A stretch of DNA of 64,000 nucleotides from UBA4656 sp002405525 (lineage in GTDB: Bacteria > Pseudomonadota > Gammaproteobacteria > Xanthomonadales > Ahniellaceae). The notes below the pieces were generated by a model, which saw only the letters and a program-made list of their open reading frames with translations, was not told the DNA's origin and did no database searches. Location of the stretch: contig DAIMGT010000014.1 of NCBI GenBank assembly GCA_036723735.1, positions 1-64,000 of the forward strand, given 5' to 3'. Shown here piece by piece: positions 19,537-27,878 of the stretch (positions are counted from its first letter, which is position 1; every line of letters begins with the position of its first letter). A program made the position numbers and the translations under genes.

Positions 19537-20568
19537 ATGCGTCCTGACGTTCTCGTCCTGATCGGACAGTTCGCGCCGTTCCACAACGGCCATCTCGCCC
19601 TGGTTCACCGTGCGCTGGCGCTGGCCGGCCGCGTCGTCGTGCTGGTCGGATCCTCGGGCCGTGCGCGCGACGGTCGCCACCCGTGGACTGCGGACGAACG
19701 CATGCAGATGATCTACGCCGCGCTGCCCGAGGCCGCGGGGCGGCTGGTGGTGCGCGCGCTGCGCGATCACCTGTACAACGAGAACGCCTGGGTGCTGGCG
19801 GTGCAGGCCGCGGTGCGCGAGGCGCTGGGGCCGGACTTCGCCGGCGCGCGCATCGGGCTGATCGGTGGGCCGGAGGACCCGGCGGCCGATCCGCTGCGCG
19901 CCTTCCCGCAGTGGCCGCGCGAGCGCGTCGACGCGGTGGCCGTCGCGCCGGCGTGCGAACTGCGCGCACGATTCCTCGAGGACACCGACGCCGGCCTCGA
20001 CGCGCTGCGTGGCTCGGTGCCGCCGGCGGTGGCGCAGTGGCTGGCCGCGTTCCGCGCGAACGCGCCGGCGTATCGGCGCCTCGCCGACGAACATCGCTTC
20101 CTGGAGACCTATCGCGCCGGCTGGGCATCGGCGCCCTACCGTCCGACCTTCGTCACCGTCGACGCCGTGGTGGTGCACTCGGGCCACGTGCTGCTGGTCG
20201 CGCGCGGTGCGCAGCCCGGCCAGGGCCTGCTCGCGCTGCCCGGCGGCTTCCTGCGCGGCGACGAGCGGCTGCTGGATGCCGTGTTGCGCGAGCTGCGCGA
20301 TGAAACGCGCCTGAAGCTGCCCGCACCGGTGCTGCGCGGCTCGCTGCGCGCGCAGGAGGTGTTCGACCACCCGGAGCGCTCGCTGCGCGGCCGCACGATC
20401 ACCCACGCCTTCCACTTCGACTTCCCCGGCGGCGAACTGCCGCCGGTCAAGGGCGGCGACGACGCCACGCGCGCGCGCTGGGTCCCGCTGGCCGCGCTGC
20501 GCGAGCTGGAAGCGCAGCTCTTCGAGGACCACTACTTCATCATCGAACGTTTCGTCGGCACGCTCTGA
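19537..20568 (+). CDS. nadM: bifunctional NMN adenylyltransferase / Nudix hydrolase
   Basis: A 343-residue fusion. The N-terminal domain carries the nucleotidyltransferase signature GQFAPFHNGH (HxGH) and joins nicotinamide mononucleotide to AMP to give NAD. The C-terminal Nudix domain has the box beginning GGFLRGDE and ending REL-RDE-TRL; the first Glu of the usual REUxEE is Asp, a mild change. This arrangement is known from NadM-Nudix proteins of NAD salvage. GAGGGA 5 nt upstream supports ATG 19537. It opens a three-gene run with an SPFH protein and an NAD-kinase-like protein. Confidence 0.92.
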   Translation: MRPDVLVLIGQFAPFHNGHLALVHRALALAGRVVVLVGSSGRARDGRHPWTADERMQMIYAALPEAAGRLVVRALRDHLYNENAWVLAVQAAVREALGPDFAGARIGLIGGPEDPAADPLRAFPQWPRERVDAVAVAPACELRARFLEDTDAGLDALRGSVPPAVAQWLAAFRANAPAYRRLADEHRFLETYRAGWASAPYRPTFVTVDAVVVHSGHVLLVARGAQPGQGLLALPGGFLRGDERLLDAVLRELRDETRLKLPAPVLRGSLRAQEVFDHPERSLRGRTITHAFHFDFPGGELPPVKGGDDATRARWVPLAALRELEAQLFEDHYFIIERFVGTL

Positions 20569-20679
20569 GGTGCGCTGCCTGAAGTCTTCGCTCCACGCGC
20601 TGCGCGGCTGCGCCTGCCCGCGCCGGAACCGGACAGACCGGCTCCGCCATCCCTGGAAGGATCTTCCGAGGAGAACACC

Positions 20680-21711
20680 ATGTTGGGTTTCCGCTATGCC
20701 AAGGCCAGTCCCACGACCTACCTGATCCAGTACCGCAACGGCGTGCCGGTTCGCGAGGGCGCGGGCTTCGCGTTCTTCTACTTCGCGCCGAACGCCTCGC
20801 TGGTGTCGATCCCGCTGGAGAGCGTGGATGCGCCGTTCATGTTCCGCGAGGTCAGCGCCGACTTCCAGGAGGTCACGGTGCAGGGCCAGGTGACCTACCG
20901 GGTCGCCGATCCCAAGCTGCTCGCCTCGCTGATGGACTTCACGCTCACCGCCGACGGCGCGGGCTACGTGTCGGAAGACCCCGCCAAGCTGCCGCAGCGC
21001 GTGGTCAATGCCGTGCAGGTGCGCTTGCGCGCGGCCCTGCAGGGTCGTGAACTGGCCGACCTGCTGCGCGATTCGGCGCGCCTCGTGGGCGCCGTGCGCG
21101 ACGGACTTCGCGCGCCCGATGGCCTGCCCGCGCTGGGCCTGGAACTCGTGAGTTTCGCGATCCTCGCCATCAAGCCCACGCCGGAGACCGCGCGTGCGCT
21201 GGAGGCGACGGTGCGCGAACGCATCCTGGAGGCCGCCGACGACGCGCTGTACCGGCGCCGCAACGCCGCCATCGAACAGGAGCGCGCGATCAAGGAAAAC
21301 GAGCTGCGCACCGAGATCGCGGTGGAGACCAAGAAGCGCGAGATCCGCGAGACGCAGATGGACGCCGAGCGTGCCGTGCTGGCAAAGCGCCTGCAGATCC
21401 AGGCGCAGGACCTGCAGGGCCGCATCGCGCAGGAGCGCGAGACCGAAACGCTCACCGAACTGCGCAGCGCCAACGCGCGCCGCGAGGCCGATGCGCGCGC
21501 CTACGGCCTCGCCGCGCTGGTGAACACCATCAGCGGCGTCGACCCGCGCGTGCTGCAGGCGCTGTCGCTGGGCAGCGCGGATCCCGGCACGGTGATCGCC
21601 GCGGCCTTCCAGGACCTGGCGCAGAACGCCGGCCACATCGGCGAGCTGAACATCTCGCCCGACCTGCTGCGCCAGCTCACCCGGCCGACGAACGCGATCG
21701 CGAAGGGCTGA
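20680..21711 (+). CDS. SPFH/band-7 domain protein
   Basis: A 343-residue SPFH (stomatin/prohibitin/flotillin) protein. The N-terminal region holds the SPFH beta-rich domain (VSADFQEVTVQGQVTYRV near residue 60). A long charged helical coiled coil runs from about residue 180 to 280 with repeated Glu/Arg/Lys, as in flotillin-like scaffolds. Unlike most members it has no clear N-terminal membrane helix, so it may be cytosolic or peripheral. GAGGAG lies 7 nt before the ATG. It sits between two NAD-metabolism genes and stops 3 bp before the next start. Confidence 0.87.
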   Translation: MLGFRYAKASPTTYLIQYRNGVPVREGAGFAFFYFAPNASLVSIPLESVDAPFMFREVSADFQEVTVQGQVTYRVADPKLLASLMDFTLTADGAGYVSEDPAKLPQRVVNAVQVRLRAALQGRELADLLRDSARLVGAVRDGLRAPDGLPALGLELVSFAILAIKPTPETARALEATVRERILEAADDALYRRRNAAIEQERAIKENELRTEIAVETKKREIRETQMDAERAVLAKRLQIQAQDLQGRIAQERETETLTELRSANARREADARAYGLAALVNTISGVDPRVLQALSLGSADPGTVIAAAFQDLAQNAGHIGELNISPDLLRQLTRPTNAIAKG

Positions 21712-21714
21712 GCC

Positions 21715-22689
21715 ATGGACGCCCAACAGCAGCGCATCGTGCTGGTGACCCGGCGCACGCGGCTCGACGACCTGGTGGCGCGGCTGAACACGATCGAGCA
21801 GGCGCGCTTCCACGTCGAGCGGCTCGGCGCGGATTTCTCGGACTACCTCGCCGAGCAGGCCGCGTATCGCGCCGCGGTCGATGCCGCGGAAGCGGCGCTG
21901 CGCGCGCACGGCCGCGTGCAGCGCCTCGATCGCAGCCTGGTGCCGAACTTCCTGTTCCCGCCGGACTGCGTGGTGGTGGTGGTCGGCCAGGACGGCCTGG
22001 TGGCCAACACGCTGAAGTACCTGCAGGGCCAGCCGGTGGTCGGGGTCAATCCCGACCCCGGCCGCTGGGACGGCGTGCTGCTGCCCTTCGCGGTGGGCGA
22101 TCTTTCGCGCATCGTGCCCGAGGTGCAGGCGGGACGCCGTCCGGCGCGCGCGATCCGCATGGCGCAGGTCACGCTCGGCGACGGGCAGACCCTGCACGCG
22201 GTCAACGACCTGTTCATCGGCCCGCGCGGCGACGTGTCCGCGCGCTACCAGATCGCGCTCGGCGAGCGGCGCGAGACGCAGTCCTCGAGCGGGGTGATCG
22301 TGTCCACCGGACTCGGTTCCACCGGCTGGCTGCGCAGCCTGCTGACTGGAGCGGCCGGCATCGCCGGGCACAGCGGCTCGGCGGCGCTGGAAGCGCTGCA
22401 GCGCGCGGGATTTCCGTGGGAATCCCCGCACCTGCACTTCGTGGTGCGTGAGCCCTTCCCCAGCCGCAGCACGCAGGCGGGCCTGGTGTTCGGTCGCATC
22501 GAGCCGGGACAGTCGCTGCAGCTGGTGTCGCAGATGCCCGACTACGGCGTGATCTTCAGCGACGGCGTCGAGCAGGATTTCCTCGAGTTCAACGCCGGCG
22601 CGCAGGCCACGGTCGGACTGGCGGCGCGCACCGGGCAACTGGTGCAGCGAAACGGTCGAGCCGGCCTGGCCCGCCCGGGCCGGGCTTGA
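21715..22689 (+). CDS. NAD-kinase-like protein (ATP-NAD kinase fold)
   Basis: A 324-residue protein of the NAD kinase/diacylglycerol kinase fold. The usual GGDGT nucleotide motif is replaced by GQDGL (within VVVGQDGLVANTLKYL), followed by QPVVGVNPDP. The second conserved region NDLFIG and a variant of the STPTGSTAY loop, here VSTGLGSTGW, are present. Because both motifs are altered, phosphorylation of NAD cannot be assumed; binding of NAD(H) or another nucleotide is equally likely. It is tightly coupled to the SPFH gene and completes an NAD-themed operon. Confidence 0.8.
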   Translation: MDAQQQRIVLVTRRTRLDDLVARLNTIEQARFHVERLGADFSDYLAEQAAYRAAVDAAEAALRAHGRVQRLDRSLVPNFLFPPDCVVVVVGQDGLVANTLKYLQGQPVVGVNPDPGRWDGVLLPFAVGDLSRIVPEVQAGRRPARAIRMAQVTLGDGQTLHAVNDLFIGPRGDVSARYQIALGERRETQSSSGVIVSTGLGSTGWLRSLLTGAAGIAGHSGSAALEALQRAGFPWESPHLHFVVREPFPSRSTQAGLVFGRIEPGQSLQLVSQMPDYGVIFSDGVEQDFLEFNAGAQATVGLAARTGQLVQRNGRAGLARPGRA

Positions 22690-22718
22690 CCCGGGCCATA
22701 ATTCGAGTATTCTCGAAT
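22686..22718 (+). promoter_or_regulatory. arsR promoter with operator across the -10 box
   Basis: TTGACC (22686-22691) overlaps the stop of the upstream gene. TATTCT (22708-22713) follows after 16 bp. A perfect inverted repeat, ATTCGAG-TATT-CTCGAAT, covers 22701-22718 and is centred on the -10 box. The ATG at 22720 comes 6 nt after the -10, so the message is probably leaderless and repression would be by direct occlusion. Confidence 0.75.
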
Positions 22719-22719
22719 C

Positions 22720-23061
22720 ATGGAAACGTCAGCCGTGCTCGCCGCCCTCGCCGCCCTCGGCCATGCCTCGCGGCTGGCCGCCTTCCGCGCCCTGGTGCAG
22801 GCCGGCCACGGCGGCCTGTCGGTGGGCGAGCTGCGCGAGCGGCTCGACCTGCCCCCGGCCACCCTGCCCGCGCACCTGAACCAGTTGCGTGCCTGCGGCC
22901 TGGTGCTCGACGAGCGCGAGGGGCGCTCGATCCGGGTGCGCGCCGCCTACGCGCGGATGAACGCCCTGCTCGCCTACCTCACCGAGAACTGCTGCGCAGG
23001 CGACGCACCCTGCGCACCCACCGCCGCGCGCACCGCGCGCCTACCAGGAGCCCGCCGATGA
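22720..23061 (+). CDS. arsR: ArsR-family arsenic-type repressor
   Basis: A 113-residue winged-helix repressor. The DNA-binding helix is in PPATLPAHLNQLRACGLV. Near the C terminus YLTENCCAGDAPC provides a Cys-rich site (adjacent cysteines and a third downstream), as in the ArsR variants that bind arsenite or methylarsenite. The next gene, arsI, overlaps its stop as ATGA, so they are translated together. The perfect operator at 22701-22718 explains autoregulation. Organoarsenicals are a likely inducer, given the neighbours. Confidence 0.9.
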   Translation: METSAVLAALAALGHASRLAAFRALVQAGHGGLSVGELRERLDLPPATLPAHLNQLRACGLVLDEREGRSIRVRAAYARMNALLAYLTENCCAGDAPCAPTAARTARLPGARR

Positions 23062-23543
23062 ACCGCTTCCACGTGCACCTCAACGTGGCCGACCTGCCGG
23101 CCAGCGTCGCCTTCTATTCGCGCCTGTTCGGCACCGCGCCGCCCGTCGCCAAGCCCGACTACGCGAAGTGGATGCTCGACGATCCACGGATCAACTTCGC
23201 GATTTCTCACACCGGCCGCGCGCCCGGCATCGACCACCTCGGCCTGCAGGTCGACAGCGCCGACGAGCTCGCCGCGCTGGGCCCGCGCCTGCACGCGGCA
23301 GGTGGCGCCGTGGTGCCGGAGGACGGCGCGCAGTGCTGCTACGCACGCTCCGACAAGCTGTGGACGCACGACCCGCAGGGCACGCGCTGGGAGACCTTCC
23401 ACACGACCGGCGAGAACACCACGTACGACGCCGGCGAGGCGGCCTGCGCGACCGCGCCGGGCGCCTGCACGCCCACCACTGCGGCGCACCCGGCGAAGCT
23501 CACCGCCGCGGCCGCCTGCTGCGTGCCCGGCAGTTGCTGCTGA
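23058..23543 (+). CDS. arsI: ArsI-type C-As lyase (glyoxalase/VOC fold)
   Basis: A 161-residue VOC-fold protein of the ArsI/CadI group, which uses Fe(II) and O2 to cleave the carbon-arsenic bond of methylarsenite and trivalent aromatic arsenicals. The key residues are where the family has them: His5 and/or His7 and His60 and Glu112 as metal ligands, and the vicinal pair Cys93-Cys94 in CCYARSDKLWTHDPQG that binds trivalent arsenic. The tail is Cys-rich (ending CCVPGSCC) and may add metal or arsenic capacity. It overlaps arsR by 4 bp. Confidence 0.92.
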   Translation: MNRFHVHLNVADLPASVAFYSRLFGTAPPVAKPDYAKWMLDDPRINFAISHTGRAPGIDHLGLQVDSADELAALGPRLHAAGGAVVPEDGAQCCYARSDKLWTHDPQGTRWETFHTTGENTTYDAGEAACATAPGACTPTTAAHPAKLTAAAACCVPGSCC

Positions 23544-23550
23544 AGCGGCC

Positions 23551-23979
23551 GTGGACCTTCGCGTCGCGGTCCCGGCCGACCGCGCGTCGATCGCCGCCCT
23601 GCTGGCGCAGACGGGCCTGCCGGTCGACGACCTCGACGATCCGGCGATCGCCTTCGTGGTCGGCGAGGCGCAAGGCCTGATCGCCGGCGTGGTCGGCGTG
23701 CAGGACTGCGGCGACGCCGGCCTGCTGCGCTCGCTGGCGGTGCGCGCCGACCTGCGCGGCGGTGGCCACGGCACGGTGCTGCTGCGGGCGGCCGAAACGC
23801 TGGCCCGCGCGCGCGGGCGATCGCCACTGGTGCTGCTCACGCAGACCGCCGAGGCATTCTTCGCGCGCCACGGCTATCGCGTCATCCCGCGCGGCGAGGC
23901 GCCGGCGTCGGTGCGGGCGAGCGCGGAGTTCCGCGCGCTGTGCCCGGCGTCGGCGACCTGCATGGCGAAGGACGTCTGA
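23551..23979 (+). CDS. arsN2: arsenic-resistance N-acetyltransferase (ArsN2-like)
   Basis: A 142-residue GNAT enzyme. LRSLAVRADLRGGGHGTVLL is the acetyl-CoA binding region, and the C-terminal block FRALCPASATCMAK is typical of the ArsN2 group found in ars operons. The precise substrate of ArsN2 is less settled than for ArsN1, which acetylates arsinothricin. Start is GTG 23551, 7 bp after arsI; the longer upstream frame is a shadow. It completes arsR-arsI-arsN2; no arsenite efflux pump is in the window. Confidence 0.85.
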   Translation: MDLRVAVPADRASIAALLAQTGLPVDDLDDPAIAFVVGEAQGLIAGVVGVQDCGDAGLLRSLAVRADLRGGGHGTVLLRAAETLARARGRSPLVLLTQTAEAFFARHGYRVIPRGEAPASVRASAEFRALCPASATCMAKDV

Positions 23980-23992
23980 GCGCTCTGATCGA

Positions 23993-24958
23993 TCAGGCGC
24001 GACGGGCGTGGCGCGCCGCGATCCGGCGCGCCTCGCGCGCCAGCGCGGCGCGCAGGGCGGGCGGCTCCAGCACCTCGATCTCGTTGCCGTAGCGCAGCAA
24101 CTGGCGCACGCCGAACGCGGTGTCCTCGATCGGCAGCGACAGGCGCGTCCAGCCGTCCGGCTCGGCGGCGAGCACCTGCACGGCTTCGGCCACCGCGGGC
24201 TCGAAGTCGCGCAGCGCGCGCAGGCCCGCGGGCGACAGCCGCACCACGCCGCGCTGGCGGTACAGGCGCTGCTCGAAGTCGCGGCAGGCCCGCGCCCACC
24301 ACGTCGCGAGGTCGAAGCCGCGCGGGCGCTTCGCCGCGGCGTCGAGCACGACCACGTCCGACAGCCCGGCGATGCGGAAGGTGCGCGGCTTGCCGCGCCG
24401 CGCCGCCACCAGGTACCAGAGCCCACCCTTGAGCACGAGGCCGAGCGGATCGAGGACCACCCGCGAGCCTTCGGACCAGCCCTCGTAGCGGGCGCGGATG
24501 CGCTGGTCGTCCCACACCGCAGCGGCCAGCGCCGGCAACTGCGGCAGCGTTTCGGCGCGGTGGTACCAGGGCACGGCGTCGAGGTGGAAGCGGCTGGCGA
24601 CCCGCTGCGCGCGGTGCTGGCCGTCGGCGGGCATCGCGGCCAGCAGCTTGTCGTGCGCACGCGCAGCCGGGTCGCGCCAGCCGATCGAGGCCGCCGCCGT
24701 GGGCACGCCGGACAGCGGCAGCGCCGCGGCCTCCTGCGCGGTCATGCCCGGGGTAGGCGTGCGCCAGCCGCGCGGCAGGCGGAAGCCGCCGTCGCGGCCG
24801 CGCTCGGCGTACACCGGCACGCCACCCGCTGCCAGCGCGTCGATGTCGCGGTGGATGGTGCGCACCGAGACCTCGAAGCGCCGCGCGAGGTCGGGCGCAG
24901 TCAGCCGCACGCCCTGCTGCAGCAGGATCAGGATCGACAGCAGACGACTGGCACGCAT
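23993..24958 (-). CDS. YafY/WYL-domain transcriptional regulator
   Basis: A 321-residue regulator. The N-terminal helix-turn-helix (MRASRLLSILILLQQGVRLTA then VSVRTIHRDIDAL) is followed by the WYL ligand domain, whose WYL motif appears in GGLWYLVAARRG near residue 180. WYL proteins sense small ligands or nucleic acid and control many stress pathways. Start is ATG 24958; the extended frame beyond it is antisense to the next gene. It is divergent from the DUF1579-like gene at 25055, its most likely target, and convergent with the ars operon. Confidence 0.9.
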   Translation of the reverse strand: MRASRLLSILILLQQGVRLTAPDLARRFEVSVRTIHRDIDALAAGGVPVYAERGRDGGFRLPRGWRTPTPGMTAQEAAALPLSGVPTAAASIGWRDPAARAHDKLLAAMPADGQHRAQRVASRFHLDAVPWYHRAETLPQLPALAAAVWDDQRIRARYEGWSEGSRVVLDPLGLVLKGGLWYLVAARRGKPRTFRIAGLSDVVVLDAAAKRPRGFDLATWWARACRDFEQRLYRQRGVVRLSPAGLRALRDFEPAVAEAVQVLAAEPDGWTRLSLPIEDTAFGVRQLLRYGNEIEVLEPPALRAALAREARRIAARHARRA

Positions 24959-24995
24959 GGCGAATGATCCGGCTGAAACATGACAGATCTTGGCA

Positions 24996-25001
24996 AGTAT
25001 A
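24996..25001 (-). promoter_or_regulatory. candidate -10 box for the WYL regulator
   Basis: TATACT on the minus strand, about 38 nt before the ATG at 24958, in the 96-bp intergenic region shared with the divergent DUF1579-like gene. No good -35 was identified. Confidence 0.4.
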
Positions 25002-25054
25002 GGCGCGAGGATGGCGTACCCGGCGCACGCCCGCGCCGACCGAGGAGCGACCCG

Positions 25055-25642
25055 ATGGATGTCCTGCGCCGAATCCTGCTCGGCACCGCCGCCGCCGCGA
25101 TGGTGGCCGGCGGCACGCGCCCGCTGCGCGCCGACGACGAACCCGCCGACCTGCACGACCCGATCCCCGCGCCGCCGGCGAAGCCGACCGCCGGCCGCGC
25201 CGGCGACTTCGCCTTTCTCGACGGCGAATGGCGCATCCGCCACTGGCGCCGGCGCGAGGGCGAGGCAGCGTGGGATGCGTTCGAGGGTGCGGCGACCTGC
25301 CGTTCGCTGCTCGGCGGCATCGCCAGCGTGGAGGAGCTGCGCATCCCCGCGCGCGATTTCAGCGGCATGGGCCTGCGCCTGCTCGACCCCGCCACCGGCG
25401 TGTGGTCGGACTACTGGGTGAACGCCAAGGTCGGCGTACTCGCTGGCGCGGGCCTGACCGGCAGCTTCGAGGACGGCGCGGGCCTGTTCTACGCGCGTGA
25501 GACCGACGCGCAGGGCGAGCAACTGGGCGCCGGCATCTGGGACCGGATCGGCGACGGGCGCTGCCGCTGGCGGCAGGCGGCCTCGCGCGACGGCGGGCGG
25601 ACCTGGACGGTGAGCTGGATCATGCACTGGTCGCGGGCCTGA
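25055..25642 (+). CDS. exported DUF1579-like protein
   Basis: A 195-residue protein with an N-terminal signal-like segment (RRILLGTAAAAMVAGGTRPLRA), possibly Tat- or Sec-type. The mature part begins FAFLDGEWRIRHWRRREG, the hallmark of small calycin-like DUF1579 proteins, which have no firm function. GAGGAG 7 nt upstream fixes ATG 25055. It is divergent from the WYL regulator and 41 bp upstream of the GST gene on the same strand. Confidence 0.8.
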   Translation: MDVLRRILLGTAAAAMVAGGTRPLRADDEPADLHDPIPAPPAKPTAGRAGDFAFLDGEWRIRHWRRREGEAAWDAFEGAATCRSLLGGIASVEELRIPARDFSGMGLRLLDPATGVWSDYWVNAKVGVLAGAGLTGSFEDGAGLFYARETDAQGEQLGAGIWDRIGDGRCRWRQAASRDGGRTWTVSWIMHWSRA

Positions 25643-25683
25643 GCCTCCGCCATCCTGCGCGCCCGACCCGCGCGGCGACGACC

Positions 25684-26364
25684 ATGGCGAACACGCTCTA
25701 TATCGGCAACAAGAACTACTCCTCGTGGTCGCTGCGCCCGTGGCTCGCGCTGCGTTGGGCGGGCATCCCGTTCGAGGAACGCGAAATCAACCTGCGCCAG
25801 CCCGGCTACGGCCAGCAGGGCATCGCGCAGGTCCTCGCGGTGGCGCCCAACGGCCGCGTGCCGTGCCTGCACGCCGACGACCTCGTGGTGTGGGATTCGC
25901 TGGCGATCTGCGAGTGGGCGGCCGAGCAGCGGCCCGACGCCGGGCTGTGGCCGCGCGACGCTCGCACCCGCTACACCGCGCGTTCGGCGGTGGCCGAGAT
26001 GCATTCCGGCTTTGCCGCGGTGCGCCGCGACCTGTCGATGAACATCCACCGCCGCACGCCGGCGGTGGCCTGGCCGCAGGACACGCAGGCCGACATCGCG
26101 CGCATCGACGCGCTGTGGTCGGCGCTGCGCACCACGCACGCCGCGCGCGGGCCGTGGCTGTTCGGCGAGCGCTGCATCGCGGATGCGTTCTACGCGCCGG
26201 TCGCGACCCGCATGCGCAGCTACGGCGTGGCGCTGTCGCCGGCCGCGCAGTCGTTCGCCGACGCGGTGTTCGCCGATGCCGATTTCCTCGCGTGGGAAGC
26301 GGCGTCGGTGCCGGATTCGTGGGATCGCCCGGGCTTTCCGATCATCGATCGCCTGCACCGCTAG
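25684..26364 (+). CDS. glutathione S-transferase family protein
   Basis: A 226-residue GST. The N-terminal thioredoxin-like half starts TLYIGNKNYSSWSLRPWLAL, with Ser in the position of the catalytic residue, NGRVPCL with the cis-Pro, and the DSLAICEW block that holds the glutathione gamma-glutamyl group. The C-terminal helical half carries the GERCIADAFYAPV motif. It is close to the YfcF/YibF-like family seen in Xanthomonads. Substrate unknown. It follows the DUF1579-like gene and converges on the membrane protein, with only 35 bp between. Confidence 0.9.
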   Translation: MANTLYIGNKNYSSWSLRPWLALRWAGIPFEEREINLRQPGYGQQGIAQVLAVAPNGRVPCLHADDLVVWDSLAICEWAAEQRPDAGLWPRDARTRYTARSAVAEMHSGFAAVRRDLSMNIHRRTPAVAWPQDTQADIARIDALWSALRTTHAARGPWLFGERCIADAFYAPVATRMRSYGVALSPAAQSFADAVFADADFLAWEAASVPDSWDRPGFPIIDRLHR

Positions 26365-26399
26365 GGCGTTTCCGGGGGACCCGCGGGCGGCGCCGCTGC

Positions 26400-27713
26400 T
26401 CAGTTCCAGAACGGGATCCGCCAGGGGGTGTCCGGTGCGTCGTCGTCGCGGGCTGGCGGCGGCGGCTGGACCGCGAGTTCGTGCGGCCCGGACGGAACGC
26501 CACGCAGGTCGACCATGACCAGGAAGCCCCGCCGGTCGGCCAGCGGATCGTCGACCAGGTGCCAAGGCGCCTGCAGCGGCGCGCCATCGAGCGCGATCGC
26601 CTGTCCGGCGGCCATGCAGTCGAGCACCGCGCGCGCCGACACCGGATCGGCGCGCCAGTTCGAGGCGTGCGATGCGCTGCACGTGGCCAGTCCGTCGGCA
26701 TGCCACAGGTCGACCCAGGGGATGAACAGCGGCAGCCACGCGCCCTCGACGCGCATCGACGGGATCGAGGGCACGCGCCGCGCCAGCGGGCCGCTCGCGG
26801 TGTCGGCGTAATGCACGCCGCGCAACGTGGCGTGGTCGCCGATCACGAGGCGCGGGAATCCGGCGCGCACGCGATCGTCGAGGTCGCCGCGCAGGGCCAG
26901 CGGCAACGCCATCGTGCACAGCGTCAGCACGAAGATGATCGCCATCACCGAGAGCGCGCCGCGCAGGCGACCGCCACCTGCGGACAGCCGGTACATCAGC
27001 ACCTGCAGGCTCAGGTTGTGCTGCGGGGTCATGCCGATGCGGTCGTAGAAGCCGAGGATGCGCTGCACGAGCGCCGGCACCGCGCGACCGCGCCGTTCGG
27101 CGCGACTGTCGATGGCGATCGCGATCACGAACGGCACCAGCAACAGGCAGGCCAGCACCGCGAAGGTCGCCGGCGCGGGGATGGCATCCTCGGTGACGGC
27201 GGCCAGCGCGAGCCCCACCAGCACCATCAATCCTGCATAGAGGAACAGCAGCCCCATCAGGCGCGCCATGCCGAGCGCGACCGCGAACACGATCGTGGCC
27301 TGGTCGTCCAGCGCGGCGATCCGCGTCGGCAGCGCATCCCAGGCCGCGGCGATGCGCGCGCGCGACCATGGACCGAGGCTGGGCGACTTGCGCACCCGAC
27401 CCGCCGGATCCACCGAGTACAGACCCACCAGGGCGATCCAGAACGCGCGCAGCAGCAGGTGCAGCAGCAGGCCACCGGCCAGCGCGAGCATCGCGGCCTG
27501 CAGGTAGAGCAGCAGCGGGGACAGCAGCAGTTGCATGCGCAGGCCGGCCATCTCCGCGACGTCGGCGATCCGCGGCGCGATCCAGCCGTAGGCCTGCAGC
27601 AGCGCGAACACGGTGGCGCCGGACAGCAGCAGTTCCATCTCCCAGGTCGGCGTGGTGCGCGGCGGCAGGGCCTGGGGGTCGGCGGCGGGGTCGCGGTCGG
27701 GCGGGTGCTGCAT
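26400..27713 (-). CDS. polytopic membrane protein of unknown function
   Basis: I do not recognise this 437-residue protein. The N-terminal half has about five strong hydrophobic segments (residues about 28-50, 58-90, 145-175, 180-205), a further one at about 250-275 (ALSVMAIIFVLTLC), then a soluble C-terminal domain of about 150 residues that is probably periplasmic and holds two Cys (ATCSASH and DCMAAG). Start ATG 27713 was chosen over an upstream in-frame ATG because the region before it is not conserved-looking. It is divergent from the five-gene operon at 27879. Confidence 0.75.
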   Translation of the reverse strand: MQHPPDRDPAADPQALPPRTTPTWEMELLLSGATVFALLQAYGWIAPRIADVAEMAGLRMQLLLSPLLLYLQAAMLALAGGLLLHLLLRAFWIALVGLYSVDPAGRVRKSPSLGPWSRARIAAAWDALPTRIAALDDQATIVFAVALGMARLMGLLFLYAGLMVLVGLALAAVTEDAIPAPATFAVLACLLLVPFVIAIAIDSRAERRGRAVPALVQRILGFYDRIGMTPQHNLSLQVLMYRLSAGGGRLRGALSVMAIIFVLTLCTMALPLALRGDLDDRVRAGFPRLVIGDHATLRGVHYADTASGPLARRVPSIPSMRVEGAWLPLFIPWVDLWHADGLATCSASHASNWRADPVSARAVLDCMAAGQAIALDGAPLQAPWHLVDDPLADRRGFLVMVDLRGVPSGPHELAVQPPPPARDDDAPDTPWRIPFWN

Positions 27714-27806
27714 GGCGGGTCCGGGATGCGGCGGCGGTCGCACCGAGTGTGGCGCGTGGCCGGTGCGTCTGGCGAGGGCGGCGTTACATGCGCGACTTTG
27801 CACGTT

Positions 27807-27836
27807 TTGAACGGCGGGCGAACACGTCGCTAACGA
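27807..27836 (+). promoter_or_regulatory. candidate promoter of the five-gene operon
   Basis: TTGAAC (27807-27812) and TAACGA (27831-27836) with an 18-bp spacer, in a stretch less GC-rich than its surroundings. It would give a leader of about 35 nt before ATG 27879. Confidence 0.35.
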
Positions 27837-27878
27837 CTGGATAATCGTGCCTTAAGGCAGCGCGGCGAGGATGCCGCC

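Noticed and set aside
18640..22638. Very long minus-strand open frame of more than 1300 codons
   Set aside because: It is antisense to the NadM, SPFH and kinase-like genes; its His/Arg/Gln-rich composition is typical of a GC-rich shadow frame.
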